Positions 1 to 7,923 are shown, numbered from the stretch's first letter. The stretch: 49,567 nt of DNA from Actinoplanes couchii (GCF_016862075.1 NZ_BOMG01000083.1:1-49567); one strand, 5' to 3'. Numbers and translations: made by a program. The notes: generated from the sequence alone by a model not told the origin.

Positions 1-2
1 AG

Positions 3-146
3 AGGTCGAGCGGTCGCCGTGGCCGAACAGCGGTCCAGAGGTCGAACGGTCGCCGTGGCCGAACAGCGGTCCAGAGGTCGAACGGTCGCCGTGATCGAGC
101 GGCGGGCCGGAGGCCGAACAGTCGCGGTGATCGAGCGGCGGGCCCG
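3..146. repeat. 36-bp tandem repeat, four copies
   Basis: Four contiguous 36-bp units (3-38, 39-74, 75-110, 111-146) share the core GGTCGAACGGTCGCCGTG. The first two are almost identical, the last two diverge, and traces continue to about 185. On the plus strand the units read as a 12-residue repeat (AEQRSRGRTVAV and IERRAGGRTVAV) in an 85-codon frame from 19 to 276. That frame shows no domain and no clear ribosome-binding site, so coding is unproven. No spacers separate the units. The array may continue left of the window. From 186 to 421 I see no supported gene. Confidence 0.8.
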
Positions 147-421
147 TGGCCCAGCAGCGCTCACTGTGGTCGAACGGCGGTCCCGTGGCCACCGGTGGTT
201 GTTCAGAACCGCCGGTGGCCATCGGGGGCCGTGGGTGCCGAGCCGCTGTGGGGGAGCAGCGCCGGCGACCCGGTGAGGTCCGATGAAGGAGGTCCGGCCG
301 CGGGTCGGTGCTTGTGCTTCGCGGGTCACGGGACTCGTCCCCGTACCGCCGCCAATGCCTCGCCGGGACGGGGTGACCGTGCGCGAAAGGCCGCACGGCC
401 GGACCGGTTGGTGCCTGAGGG

Positions 422-658
422 TCAGGCGATCAGGTTGTCGAAGTCGCCGTCGCGGACGCCACCGAGGAAAGCCTCGATCTCAGCCCGGTTGTAGATCAGT
501 GCCGCACCCTCGGGATCCCGGGAGTTACGCACAGCGACGTCACCGCTGGGCAGGACGGCGCACTCGACGCAGTTGCCGCTCGGGTTGCTCCGGCGGCTCT
601 TCTGCCAGGTCACTCCCTGCAGTTCGCCGGCAGGCATGCCGTTGACCACGTAGGCCAT
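422..658 (-). CDS. DUF397 domain protein
   Basis: A 78-residue protein with the DUF397 hallmarks: a W-x-K-S-x-x-S motif (TWQKSRRSNPSGNC), a central CVECAVL strand, and VAVRNSRDPEGAALIYNRAEIEAFL, where the DP and the tryptophan-like position before the final helix are typical. The ATG at 658 is chosen because GGGAG lies 6-7 nt upstream; an in-frame ATG-like start 20 codons earlier has no such site and would add an untypical N-terminus. DUF397 genes in actinobacteria usually sit beside a helix-turn-helix XRE regulator and are implicated in developmental regulation. No such partner is adjacent here, so this is an orphan copy or the partner lies elsewhere. Three CACGTG sites lie in its upstream region. 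Confidence 0.88.
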   Translation of the reverse strand: MAYVVNGMPAGELQGVTWQKSRRSNPSGNCVECAVLPSGDVAVRNSRDPEGAALIYNRAEIEAFLGGVRDGDFDNLIA

Positions 659-715
659 TCCAAGCTCCCTAGATTTGCCCCGGATCGCCCATCGGTCCGG
701 GATTGGTGGTGATCT

Positions 716-776
716 CACGTGCCTAAATGAAGCGGTGATGCAAATGCACGTGCATCTGGCCTTGCGTAGTCACGTG
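716..776. promoter_or_regulatory. cluster of three CACGTG sites
   Basis: Three perfect CACGTG hexamers occur at 716-721, 747-752 and 771-776, in the 254-bp gap between the DUF397 gene (minus) and the small ORF at 913 (plus). The middle one is the centre of a 12-bp perfect palindrome, ATGCACGTGCAT (744-755), and the third lies in TCACGTGA. The gap is noticeably more AT-rich than its surroundings. A dimeric regulator binding here is an inference. Confidence 0.45.
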
Positions 777-912
777 ATTCTGAGCATGATAACGCACGTA
801 CTACTCACTTTGGGGGTCACTGAGGGTGACATCTTTAGGTGATGGGTCGGTCGCGGAGCGACAAGCTGCGACCTCGGCGCGAGGCCCCTGGCGGGGGCGT
901 CCTTAGCGAGAG

Positions 913-1164
913 GTGACGAGTGTGTCGGTTCCGAACTTTGGCCCCGAACGACCCGAAACGGGTGGCTCCGGCGCGGTGGAGAGTCCGCGCTGGGGAAACT
1001 CGTTGGTCTACCGAGACGAACCCGACGAGGTGTTCGCCGCTTCCACCAGGGCGACCACGGTGAGCCACCGATTCGGCGGGGTCAGGTATGCGTTGAGCCG
1101 GCCCGGCGGGACGACCGCCCGGAAGCCGCCTGCCGAGGAGGATGAGTCCGACGCGCGTGACTGA
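913..1164 (+). CDS. small hypothetical protein
   Basis: An 83-residue ORF starting with GTG; GCGAGAG just upstream could serve as a weak ribosome-binding site. The composition is that of a soluble, charged protein (PNFGPERPETGG, WGNSLVYRDEPDEVF, HRFGGVRYALSRPGG). There is no membrane segment, signal peptide or family I recognise. Its 3' end overlaps the next ORF by 23 nt in another frame, which would fit translational coupling. It is divergent from the DUF397 gene across the CACGTG cluster. Coding status rests on composition and arrangement only. Confidence 0.45.
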   Translation: MTSVSVPNFGPERPETGGSGAVESPRWGNSLVYRDEPDEVFAASTRATTVSHRFGGVRYALSRPGGTTARKPPAEEDESDARD

Positions 1165-1516
1165 GCTGGTCAGTTGCCACCGAGGGCGGTTCAATGCCCG
1201 ATCCCCCCGCCCCCGGGCCCCGTTCCGGCGCGACGGTCGACTGCGTCAGAGCAGCCCGGCCTGGCCGGTGTACGAGTTCGGCGAGGCCGACTACTGCTAC
1301 GGCGTCGGCCCGATCCGGCTCCGCCTGGAGTGGGTGAACTGGTCGCAGCCGATCCCCCACGAGGGTGACACCTGGCTGGCCGTCCGTGGCGTGGTCATCG
1401 ACGCCGCCGGCCGCGACGGGGCCGTCCGGGAGATGCTGGTCCGCGCCTCCTGCATTCCACTTCCCCCCGCCATCCGCCGTCCCCGGATGAGGGCGCTGCG
1501 CAGCACGCCCGTGTGA
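1142..1516 (+). CDS. small hypothetical protein, conserved-looking core
   Basis: A 124-residue ORF. The central part (WPVYEFGEADYCYGVGPIRL, then LEWVNWSQPIPHEGDTWLAVRGVVIDAAGRDG) resembles short uncharacterised actinobacterial proteins with a Y-E-F-G-E-x-D-Y motif; this is recollection of a pattern, not a search result. The first 40 residues are basic and low in complexity, so the true start may lie downstream. GAGGAGG abuts the ATG at 1142 and is better spaced for the in-frame GTG at 1157. It probably forms a pair with the preceding ORF. No function can be assigned. Confidence 0.5.
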   Translation: MSPTRVTELVSCHRGRFNARSPRPRAPFRRDGRLRQSSPAWPVYEFGEADYCYGVGPIRLRLEWVNWSQPIPHEGDTWLAVRGVVIDAAGRDGAVREMLVRASCIPLPPAIRRPRMRALRSTPV

Positions 1517-1565
1517 GACACCGGGTGGGCGGCACAGTCCCCCGTGCTGAGCCGCCCACCCGGCC

Positions 1566-1902
1566 CCCCGAAACCCAGCGTCGACCCGGCCACGCGGCAG
1601 GGATGAGACAGGGTCTCCGAAACCCGGCGTCTACTCGGCACGCGGTAGGAAAAGGCTGGGTCTCCGAAACCCGGCGTCTACCCGGGGCGCGGTAAGGAGA
1701 AGCCAGGTCTCCGAAACCGGCATCGATCCGACGGCGCAAGAAGTTTTGGCCCGCGGCGCAAGAAGCGCCGGTCTCCGAAGTCGGCGCCAGCCGGCGTCAA
1801 CCCGGCGCATGGCGCGCGGCGCAAGAAGTCTTGGCCCGTGGCGCAAGAAGCGCCGGACTCCGAAGACGGCGCCAGCCCGCGTCGACCCGGCGTGTGGCGC
1901 GG
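1566..1902. repeat. intergenic degenerate tandem repeat array
   Basis: This 396-bp gap between the ORF ending at 1516 and the methyltransferase stop at 1913 is filled with repeats. The core CTCCGAAACCCGGCGTC recurs with starts at 1566 (variant CCCCGA), 1615, 1662, 1709, 1773 and 1858, so the period is 47-49 bp at first and then lengthens. The last part is an 85-bp tandem duplication (1733-1817 and 1818-1902, about 76 of 85 identical) containing GGCGCAAGAAG four times. Frames through it in both directions are arginine-rich and repetitive. I see no gene here. Confidence 0.85.
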
Positions 1903-1912
1903 GAAGCTGTGA

Positions 1913-2734
1913 TCAGGGTTTGCGGGCCACGCCTGCCCAGTAGTAGGCCACCTTCGGATCGTCGACCCGGATGTCGGGGCGCCAGGCGGACACCGGGGTG
2001 AGGCCCGGCTCCAGGAACTCCCAGTCGCCGAAGAAGCGGGCCACCGCCTCGCGGGTGCGGGCCACCAGCGTCATCCCGGCGCCGGTGGCGGACTTGACGG
2101 CCGCGGCCACCGCGGCGGGATCGAAGTCGGCGGTCGGGTGGGTGATGGCCAGGCAGCTGCCGGACGGCAGGGCGTCCCGGAGTTCGGCCACCAGCGACCA
2201 CGGGTCGTCGGCGTCGGCGATCAGCATCAGGATGGCGATCAGGCTGAGACCGACCGGCTTGGTCAGGTCGAGGGTGTCCATCAGGGCCGGATCGGTCAGG
2301 ATGCTCCGGGGCCGGCGCAGGTCGGCGGCGATGTACTCACTGCGGCCGAGCGGATTGCTGATCATCAGCGCGCGGGCGTGCACCAGCACGATCGGATCAT
2401 TGTCCACATAGACCACCCGGGTGGACGGCTCGTGCAGCTGGGCGATCTCGTGCAGGTTGGGCCGGGTGGGGATGCCGGTGCCGACGTCGACGAACTGGCG
2501 GATGCCCTCCTTGAGCACCAGGTCCCGGGCGATCCGGTGGACGAACCGCCGGTTCTCCGTGGCCATGAACCGCATCCCGGGGATCGCCTTGATGATGGCC
2601 TCGCCGACGGCCCGGTCGACGGCGAAGTTGTCCTTGCCGCCGAGCCAGTAGTCGTAGATGCGGGCCGAGTGCGGCACGTTGATGTTGACCCCGGGTGGAG
2701 CGATCTCGGTGGGTGTGGAACTACTCTCTGCCAC
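1913..2734 (-). CDS. DUF574 SAM-dependent methyltransferase
   Basis: A 273-residue protein of the S-adenosyl methyltransferase family once called DUF574 (Methyltransf_19). Family features visible: an N-terminal ARIYDYWLGGKDNFAVDR motif at about residues 24-41, the FVDVGTGIPT cofactor-binding loop near residue 82, VVYVDNDPIVL with the acidic ribose-binding residue, and the C-terminal YYWAGVARK ending. The length is typical. The family is abundant in Streptomyces and Actinoplanes; substrates are generally unknown. The ATG at 2734 begins the usual 20-residue lead-in to the conserved motif. It is 104 bp downstream of the diguanylate cyclase gene in the same direction and could be cotranscribed or separate. 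The repeat array begins right behind its stop. Confidence 0.9.
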   Translation of the reverse strand: MAESSSTPTEIAPPGVNINVPHSARIYDYWLGGKDNFAVDRAVGEAIIKAIPGMRFMATENRRFVHRIARDLVLKEGIRQFVDVGTGIPTRPNLHEIAQLHEPSTRVVYVDNDPIVLVHARALMISNPLGRSEYIAADLRRPRSILTDPALMDTLDLTKPVGLSLIAILMLIADADDPWSLVAELRDALPSGSCLAITHPTADFDPAAVAAAVKSATGAGMTLVARTREAVARFFGDWEFLEPGLTPVSAWRPDIRVDDPKVAYYWAGVARKP

Positions 2735-2838
2735 GACCGTCTCCTCGTGTTCGACCCCACAGCCAACGACCCGGTCCAGGTTAGCCGTAACGATCGACCG
2801 ATTTCACCCCCGGAGAGTGAATGCCAGTCGGAAGATGG

Positions 2839-4413
2839 TCAGGCCGCCGAGGCGTAGCCCCTGGACGCCGCCGAGACGACCCGATCGCGTCCGGCGTGCT
2901 TGGCAGCGTACAGGTGACTGTCCGCAGTGGACAGTAGGGTTGGCTGCGTGGCGTCCGGGTCGTCGGCGATGGCGGCGACCCCGATACTGACAGTGACGGG
3001 CAGTCCGCGAGTGATGTCCCGCCAGTCGTGGTCACGGACAGTACGGCGAATGCCGTCCAGCAGAGCGGTGGCCCGCCCCGGTGTGGTGCCGGGCAGCACG
3101 ATCAGGAACTCCTCCCCGCCCATCCGGGCGGCGAACCCCTCCGGGCAGGCGCCGGCCACACCCTCGGCGAGCATCGCGGCGACCCGGATCAGCACCTGGT
3201 CGCCGACGTTGTGCGAGAGCCGGTCGTTGATCTGCTTGAAGTGGTCCAGGTCGACCAGGGCGATGGTCAGCGCCGGATCGGTCTCGATCAGGGTGGGCAG
3301 GCTCTCGTCGACGAAACGCCTGTTGTGCAGGCCGGTGAGCGGGTCGCGGCGGGCTTGCTCGCGGAACCGCTCGGCCTCCTGCCGGGCCTCCACCGTCTCG
3401 AACATCGCCTGCCTGGTCCTGGTCCGGGCCTCACGCTGCAGGGAGTGCAGATTCTGGTACGCCGTGAAGAAGGTCTTGTGCATGGCGAAGGCCTCGGCGA
3501 ACTCGCCCCGGGCGGCGTGCAGCTCGGCCTGCTCCTGGTGCAGGCGGACCAGCATGTCCAGCAGGTGGCGGTCGACGCACAGGTCCCGGCACTCGTCCAG
3601 ATTCTGCTGGGCGAGGTCGAAGGCGCCCCGGCCGCGCTGGGCCTGGGCGAGCGTGAGCAGGTAACCGGCCAAGGCGTCGGCCCGGTCGTGCTGCCCCTCG
3701 CCGTGCCGCTCGATGCAGAGCCGCATGGTGGCCTCGGCCTCGGCGAAGCTGCCGTTGCCGACCTGGATCGAGCCGATGGTGTCGAGATAATCCGGTTCCA
3801 GCCGGACGTCCCATTCGACGGCCAGGTGCTGGAGCCGCCCGGCCACCTGCTCGGCGCGCTGCGTCTCACCGGAGTCGAACTCGGCGAAGGCCTGGTTGTT
3901 GAGCAGGCAGAGCAGCGCCAGCGAGCCGGAGCGCACGGCGAGGTCTTCCGCCTGCGCGTACCGCACCCGGGCGGCGTCCATCGAGCCGGCCGCCCAGAAC
4001 GCGTCGGCGAGCTTGACCCGGTGCCAGATGTGCATGTGATCGGTGGCCTCGTCGTCGAGCAGCTCGACCGAGAGCAGCGCGTGCTCCAGGCCCTGCTCGG
4101 CGTCGCCGAGGTGCTGGTGGATGTAGGACCAGAGGACGTGCATCCGGGCCAGCAGGACCCGGGCGTCGTTGGCCACCGCCCACTCGTGGACCTGCCAGAT
4201 CTGCTCGGTGGCGCCGGTGATGTCACCGTCGCGCATCCGCATGTTGGCCTGGCAGAGCCGGGCCCGAGCGATCAGCAGCGGGTCGCCCAGCTCTTGGGCG
4301 GCCTGCTCGAGCAGGATCGCCCGGGCCAACTCGGCGCGGGCGTCCCACGAGCGTTTGTCCTCGATGTCGAGCAGGGCAGCCGAGAGCATGTCGGCATCCA
4401 CCGGCAACTCCAT
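2839..4413 (-). CDS. TPR-repeat diguanylate cyclase (GGDEF)
   Basis: A 524-residue protein with about 330 residues of TPR-like helical repeats, a short helical linker and a GGDEF domain starting at RDPLTGLHNRR. The active-site loop is RMGGEEFLIVLPG at about residue 430, with all five GGEEF residues intact, and DLDHFKQIND is the metal- and GTP-binding segment. It should make cyclic di-GMP from two GTP. The allosteric RxxD site normally five residues before GGEEF is absent (CPEG there), so product inhibition through that site is not expected. There is no membrane segment or signal peptide, so it is cytosolic and probably controlled by protein contacts through the TPR part. Start: ATG at 4413, with GGGGGAGG six nt upstream; the TTG codon just before it is not needed. 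Confidence 0.92.
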   Translation of the reverse strand: MELPVDADMLSAALLDIEDKRSWDARAELARAILLEQAAQELGDPLLIARARLCQANMRMRDGDITGATEQIWQVHEWAVANDARVLLARMHVLWSYIHQHLGDAEQGLEHALLSVELLDDEATDHMHIWHRVKLADAFWAAGSMDAARVRYAQAEDLAVRSGSLALLCLLNNQAFAEFDSGETQRAEQVAGRLQHLAVEWDVRLEPDYLDTIGSIQVGNGSFAEAEATMRLCIERHGEGQHDRADALAGYLLTLAQAQRGRGAFDLAQQNLDECRDLCVDRHLLDMLVRLHQEQAELHAARGEFAEAFAMHKTFFTAYQNLHSLQREARTRTRQAMFETVEARQEAERFREQARRDPLTGLHNRRFVDESLPTLIETDPALTIALVDLDHFKQINDRLSHNVGDQVLIRVAAMLAEGVAGACPEGFAARMGGEEFLIVLPGTTPGRATALLDGIRRTVRDHDWRDITRGLPVTVSIGVAAIADDPDATQPTLLSTADSHLYAAKHAGRDRVVSAASRGYASAA

Positions 4414-4559
4414 CAACCGCCTCCCCCGTGCGAGTACGTGCTTTCCCGCAGGGAGTCATCGGCATGCCGGCGCCGATGTTGAGGGAAACCGCACCCGGAC
4501 TCCCCGAGGTTAGCTCTGCGTGAGGGCTCGACCCCAGGGAGTGCGGAGTGACGTACGAC

Positions 4560-6167
4560 CTACTCGGCCGAAACCTTCTCGGGTGAAGGCTTGATGTCGA
4601 CCGTCGAGCGCAGCATGGTCGGCTTCATCGCGATCGCGGCGATCACACCGATCACCGCCACCCCGGCCGAGATCAGGAAGATGTGCCCGGTGGCGTCGCC
4701 GTACGCGATCCGGACCACGTGCTGGAACGCCTCCGGCAGACTGGCGATGTCCAGGGTGCCGGAGCCGCCGGCGGCGGTGTCGGCGGGCACACCCATCGCG
4801 GTGAGCTGCTCGGTCGTCGAGGTGGCCACGTGCCGGGCGAGGACCGCGCCGAGGACCGAGACGCCGATCGTGCCGCCCAGCGAGCGGAAGAAGGCGACCG
4901 TGGCGCTGGCCGCGCCGATGTCCCGCAGCGAGACGGTGTTCTGCACGGCGAGCACCAGGTTCTGCATCGACATGCCGACACCGACGCCGACGACGGCCAT
5001 GCTGGTCCCGATGTACCACAGCGAGGTGTCGTGGTCGAGGAACGAGAGCCCGGCGAACCCGGCGACCAGGGTGATCGTGCCGGCCACCACGTAGGGCTTG
5101 ATCCTGCCGCTCTTGGTGATCGCCCGCCCGGCCAGCGTCGAGGAGACCAGGACGCCACCCATCATCGGGATCATCAGCAGGCCGGCCTCGGTCGGGCTGT
5201 AACCCCGGCCGATCTGGAAGTACTGCCCGAGGAAGACCGAGCCGCCGAACATCGCCATGCCGACCGCGAGGCTGCCGATGATCGCCAGGGCGGTGGTGCG
5301 CTCCCGGACGATGGGCAGCGGGACGACCGGCTCGGCGACCCGGGACTCGACCCAGACGGCCAGGGCGAGCAGCACCAGGCCACCGCCGACCATGGCGGCC
5401 GTCTGCCAGGAGAACCAGCCGAACGCGTCGTCGACGAAGGACACCCAGATCAGGATGATGCTGACGCCGGCCGCGATCAGGGAGGCGCCCAGGTAGTCGA
5501 TCTTCACGTCGTCCCGGCGCAGCACCGGCAGGTGCAGGGTCTTCTGCAGGACGAACAGGGCGATCACCGCGAACGGTGCGCCGATGAAGAAGCACCAGCG
5601 CCAGCCGAGCGCGTCGGTGTCGACGATCAGGCCGCCGAGCAGCGGGCCGCCGACCGTGGCCAGGGCCATCACGCCGCCGAGGTAGCCGTTGTAACGACCG
5701 CGCTCGCGCGGCGGGATCATCGCGGCGATGGCGACCTGCACCAGCGCCTGCACGCCACCCATGCCGAGACCCTGGAACGCGCGGGCCGCGATGAGCTGCT
5801 CGGTGTTCTGGGTGAAGCCGGCGATCAGCGAACCCAGGATGAAGATGATGATCGAGACCTGGACCAGCAGCTTCTTGCTGTAGAGGTCGGAGAGCTTGCC
5901 CCAGATCGGGGTGGACGCGGTGGCCGTGAGCAGGGTCGCGGTGACCACCCAGGTGTACTGCGTCTGGGTGCCGCCCAGGTCGCCGATGATCTTCGGCAGT
6001 GCGGTGGAGACGATGGTGGAGCTGGCCATCGCCACGAAGAGCACGAGCAGAAGGCCGGACAGGGCCTCCAGAATCTCGCGGTGGGTCATCGCGCCACCGC
6101 CGCTCCGCTCCGGTGTCGCGATGGTCTTAGAGCCTGTGTCCAATGATTCGCTCGCAAGCTCGCTCAT
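4560..6167 (-). CDS. MFS multidrug efflux transporter, DHA2 (EmrB/QacA) family
   Basis: A 535-residue, probably 14-helix major facilitator. Seen: motif A-like GKLSDLYSKKLL in the loop after helix 2, RAFQGLGMGGVQAL (motif B region), and GGPLLGGLIVDTDALGWRWCFFIGAPFAV, the antiporter motif C with the following WRWCF signature of the DHA2 group. It should export drugs or toxic metabolites by proton antiport across the cytoplasmic membrane. The ATG overlaps the stop codon of the marR-type gene by four bases (6164-6167), so the two are translationally coupled and the regulator very likely controls this pump. About 26 hydrophilic residues precede the first helix. Confidence 0.93.
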   Translation of the reverse strand: MSELASESLDTGSKTIATPERSGGGAMTHREILEALSGLLLVLFVAMASSTIVSTALPKIIGDLGGTQTQYTWVVTATLLTATASTPIWGKLSDLYSKKLLVQVSIIIFILGSLIAGFTQNTEQLIAARAFQGLGMGGVQALVQVAIAAMIPPRERGRYNGYLGGVMALATVGGPLLGGLIVDTDALGWRWCFFIGAPFAVIALFVLQKTLHLPVLRRDDVKIDYLGASLIAAGVSIILIWVSFVDDAFGWFSWQTAAMVGGGLVLLALAVWVESRVAEPVVPLPIVRERTTALAIIGSLAVGMAMFGGSVFLGQYFQIGRGYSPTEAGLLMIPMMGGVLVSSTLAGRAITKSGRIKPYVVAGTITLVAGFAGLSFLDHDTSLWYIGTSMAVVGVGVGMSMQNLVLAVQNTVSLRDIGAASATVAFFRSLGGTIGVSVLGAVLARHVATSTTEQLTAMGVPADTAAGGSGTLDIASLPEAFQHVVRIAYGDATGHIFLISAGVAVIGVIAAIAMKPTMLRSTVDIKPSPEKVSAE

Positions 6168-6586
6168 GAAGCGACCTCTTCTTCCTGGGTGATCAAGTCG
6201 TGGGCCAATCGGCTCAGGGATGTGGTGAGGGCATCGATCTCCTCGGGTGTCCAGTCGTGCAGTGCCGCACTGATCCGGGCCTCGTAGAAGGTCTGTGTCT
6301 GGTCGAGGAGGGCGTGACCGGACTCGGTCACGTGCAGGGTGCTGGCCCGGCCGTCGAGCGGGTCGGCGGTGCGCTCCACCAGCCCGGCGCGGGTCAGGGC
6401 GGCGACCGACCGGCTGATCGTCGACGGGTCGAGCGCGTGCTCGCTGGCCAGCTCCTTCATGTGGCAGCCGGCCGACTCACGACGGCGGATCGCCAGCAGC
6501 ACGCCGAGCGGCGCCTGCACCGGATGACGCTGCTTGAGGACGCGGACCGCCTTGATGGCGTCGTGGAACGCCTCCAGCAGGTTCAT
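6164..6586 (-). CDS. MarR-family transcriptional regulator
   Basis: A 140-residue winged-helix regulator: MKELASEHALDPSTISRSVAALTRAGLVERTADPLDGRASTLHVTESG covers the recognition helix and the wing, with the D-x-R-A family signature in the wing (DPLDGRAS). The start is the ATG at 6586, preceded by GAGGAGG six nt upstream; an earlier in-frame ATG has no such site. First gene of a two-gene operon with the MFS pump and divergent from a TetR gene, the classical layout of a ligand-released efflux repressor. Its own promoter overlaps a perfect dyad, so autorepression is likely. Confidence 0.93.
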   Translation of the reverse strand: MNLLEAFHDAIKAVRVLKQRHPVQAPLGVLLAIRRRESAGCHMKELASEHALDPSTISRSVAALTRAGLVERTADPLDGRASTLHVTESGHALLDQTQTFYEARISAALHDWTPEEIDALTTSLSRLAHDLITQEEEVAS

Positions 6587-6692
6587 GCCCCACCTCCTCG
6601 GAATGCTTGGTGCATACAACTATCTTCCTGAACTTGCTCGTTGTGCAAGTTTGCTCATTGGGAACTGGATCACACGTCGGTACGCTCGACCC
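6587..6692. promoter_or_regulatory. divergent promoter/operator between MarR and TetR genes
   Basis: For the minus-strand operon, -35 TTGCAC (6648-6643) and -10 GATAGT (6624-6619) are 18 bp apart. A perfect dyad, AACTTGC-N7-GCAAGTT (6631-6651), overlaps this -35 and the spacer and is a likely MarR-type operator. A direct repeat TTGCTC(G/A)TTG occurs at 6634-6643 and 6651-6660. For the plus-strand gene, -35 TTGGGA (6658-6663) and -10 TACGCT (6681-6686) are 17 bp apart. The -10 ends only 6 nt before the ATG, predicting a leaderless mRNA. The two promoters nearly overlap, so one operator could affect both. Confidence 0.6.
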
Positions 6693-7307
6693 ATGACTGC
6701 GGTGACCGAACAGGAGCAGGGCCTGCGCGAGCGGAAGAAGGCGGCGACCCGCCAGGCCCTGCACGAGGCGGCGCTCCGGCTGGCACTGGAGCTCGGCCCG
6801 GAGCACGTCACCGTCGAGGCCGTCGCGGACGAGGCCGGGGTCTCCCGGCGGACCTTCTCCAACTACTTCACCAACAAGGAGGAGGCGTTCTTCTACGGCG
6901 ACCGGCTGCGGATGCGGATGATCGCTGACCTGCTGCGGAGCCGTCCGGCCGACGAGTCGCCGTGGACCGCGCTGACCGAGGCGGCCCGGGAGTTCTACGC
7001 GCAGCGGGGCGAGCTCGATCCGGAGTGGATCACCAGGGGCCGCCTGATCCGCCGCCATCCGGCGCTGGCCGCGGCCCACGTGCAGACCTTCGCGGCCACC
7101 GAGCACGACCTGAGTGCCGAGGTCGCGGCAAGGCTCAAAGATCAAGACCCGCTTGGTGTACGGGCGAAGCTGCTCGCCGCCACCTTCCTGGCCGTTCTCC
7201 GGACGTCGCTCACGGTGTGGCTGGAGCACCCGTCCGAGATCCGGTTCTGGGACCTGGCCAGTGACGCCCTGGACGAGACCGGACGGGGCCTCGGCGGGCT
7301 GCGCTGA
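6693..7307 (+). CDS. TetR-family transcriptional regulator
   Basis: A 204-residue TetR protein. The N-terminal DNA-binding domain is clear: KKAATRQALHEAALRLALE, then VTVEAVADEAGVSRRTFSNYFTNKEEAFF with the helix-turn-helix and the typical F-x-N-Y-F-x-x-K. The C-terminal ligand-binding part is not specific to any subfamily I can name. The ATG at 6693 has no ribosome-binding site but sits 7 nt after a TACGCT -10 element, suggesting leaderless translation. Divergent from the MarR/MFS operon. Confidence 0.92.
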   Translation: MTAVTEQEQGLRERKKAATRQALHEAALRLALELGPEHVTVEAVADEAGVSRRTFSNYFTNKEEAFFYGDRLRMRMIADLLRSRPADESPWTALTEAAREFYAQRGELDPEWITRGRLIRRHPALAAAHVQTFAATEHDLSAEVAARLKDQDPLGVRAKLLAATFLAVLRTSLTVWLEHPSEIRFWDLASDALDETGRGLGGLR

Positions 7308-7316
7308 TGGATCGGC

Positions 7317-7342
7317 CGGCCGGAGCGACGTGACGCTCCCGG
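7317..7342. terminator. hairpin between convergent TetR genes
   Basis: GGAGCG (7322-7327) and CGCTCC (7334-7339) form a stem with loop ACGTGA. Flanking GCC/GGC extends it with one bulge. It lies in the 52-bp gap between the convergent ends of two TetR genes. There is no strong T run, so it is only a probable terminator. Confidence 0.4.
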
Positions 7343-7359
7343 CGTACCGCAAACCGGTT

Positions 7360-7923
7360 TTAAAGGGTTTTGGCTCCCAGGCCGCTGATCACCAGGGTCA
7401 GCTGGCGGCGCCAGGCCTGCGGGTCGGCGGAGTGCTGCGCGACCCCGGCGTTGGCCATCATCAGCAGCGTGATGTCGTGGCGGGTGAAGTCGGGGCGCAG
7501 CCGGCCGGCCCGCTGCGCCCGGGTGCAGACGTCCACACCCCGCTGCTGGGCGACGGCACGCAGCGCGGCCAGCCGCTCGTCGTCGTCGAAGGCGCTGGTC
7601 ACCAGCAACTCGGCGAGGCCACGGTCGGTGGCCTGGAGTTCACAGACCCGGGTGAGGTAGCCGACGAACGCGGCCCACGGGTCGGGGTGCTCCAGGGCCT
7701 GCTCGGCGAGGCGTACCGCGGCGGTCATGTGCCCGGCGAAAACTTCGGCGATCAAATGGCGACGGCCGGGGAAACGGCGGTAGAGGGTGGCGTTGCCGAC
7801 GCCGGCCCGGCGGGCGATCTCGTCCAGGCTGGCGTCCAGACCCTGCTCGGCGAAGACCTGTCGGGCCGCGCTGAGCAGGGCCGCGCGATTGCGGCGGGCG
7901 TCCGCTCGCAGCCGGGTGGCCAT
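7360..7923 (-). CDS. TetR-family transcriptional regulator
   Basis: A 187-residue TetR/AcrR protein: RRNRAALLSAARQVFAEQGLD, then SLDEIARRAGVGNATLYRRFPGRRHLIAEVF with the complete helix-turn-helix. The ATG at 7923 is favoured because TATCCT (complement of 7931-7936) ends 7 nt upstream, predicting a leaderless transcript; the longer frame adds 11 residues with no support. It is divergent from the dienelactone hydrolase across 90 bp and is its most likely target, by position only. Confidence 0.92.
   Translation of the reverse strand: MATRLRADARRNRAALLSAARQVFAEQGLDASLDEIARRAGVGNATLYRRFPGRRHLIAEVFAGHMTAAVRLAEQALEHPDPWAAFVGYLTRVCELQATDRGLAELLVTSAFDDDERLAALRAVAQQRGVDVCTRAQRAGRLRPDFTRHDITLLMMANAGVAQHSADPQAWRRQLTLVISGLGAKTL

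Noticed and set aside
3..146. 36-bp repeats considered as a CRISPR array
   Set aside because: The units are directly joined without spacers and no cas gene is near.
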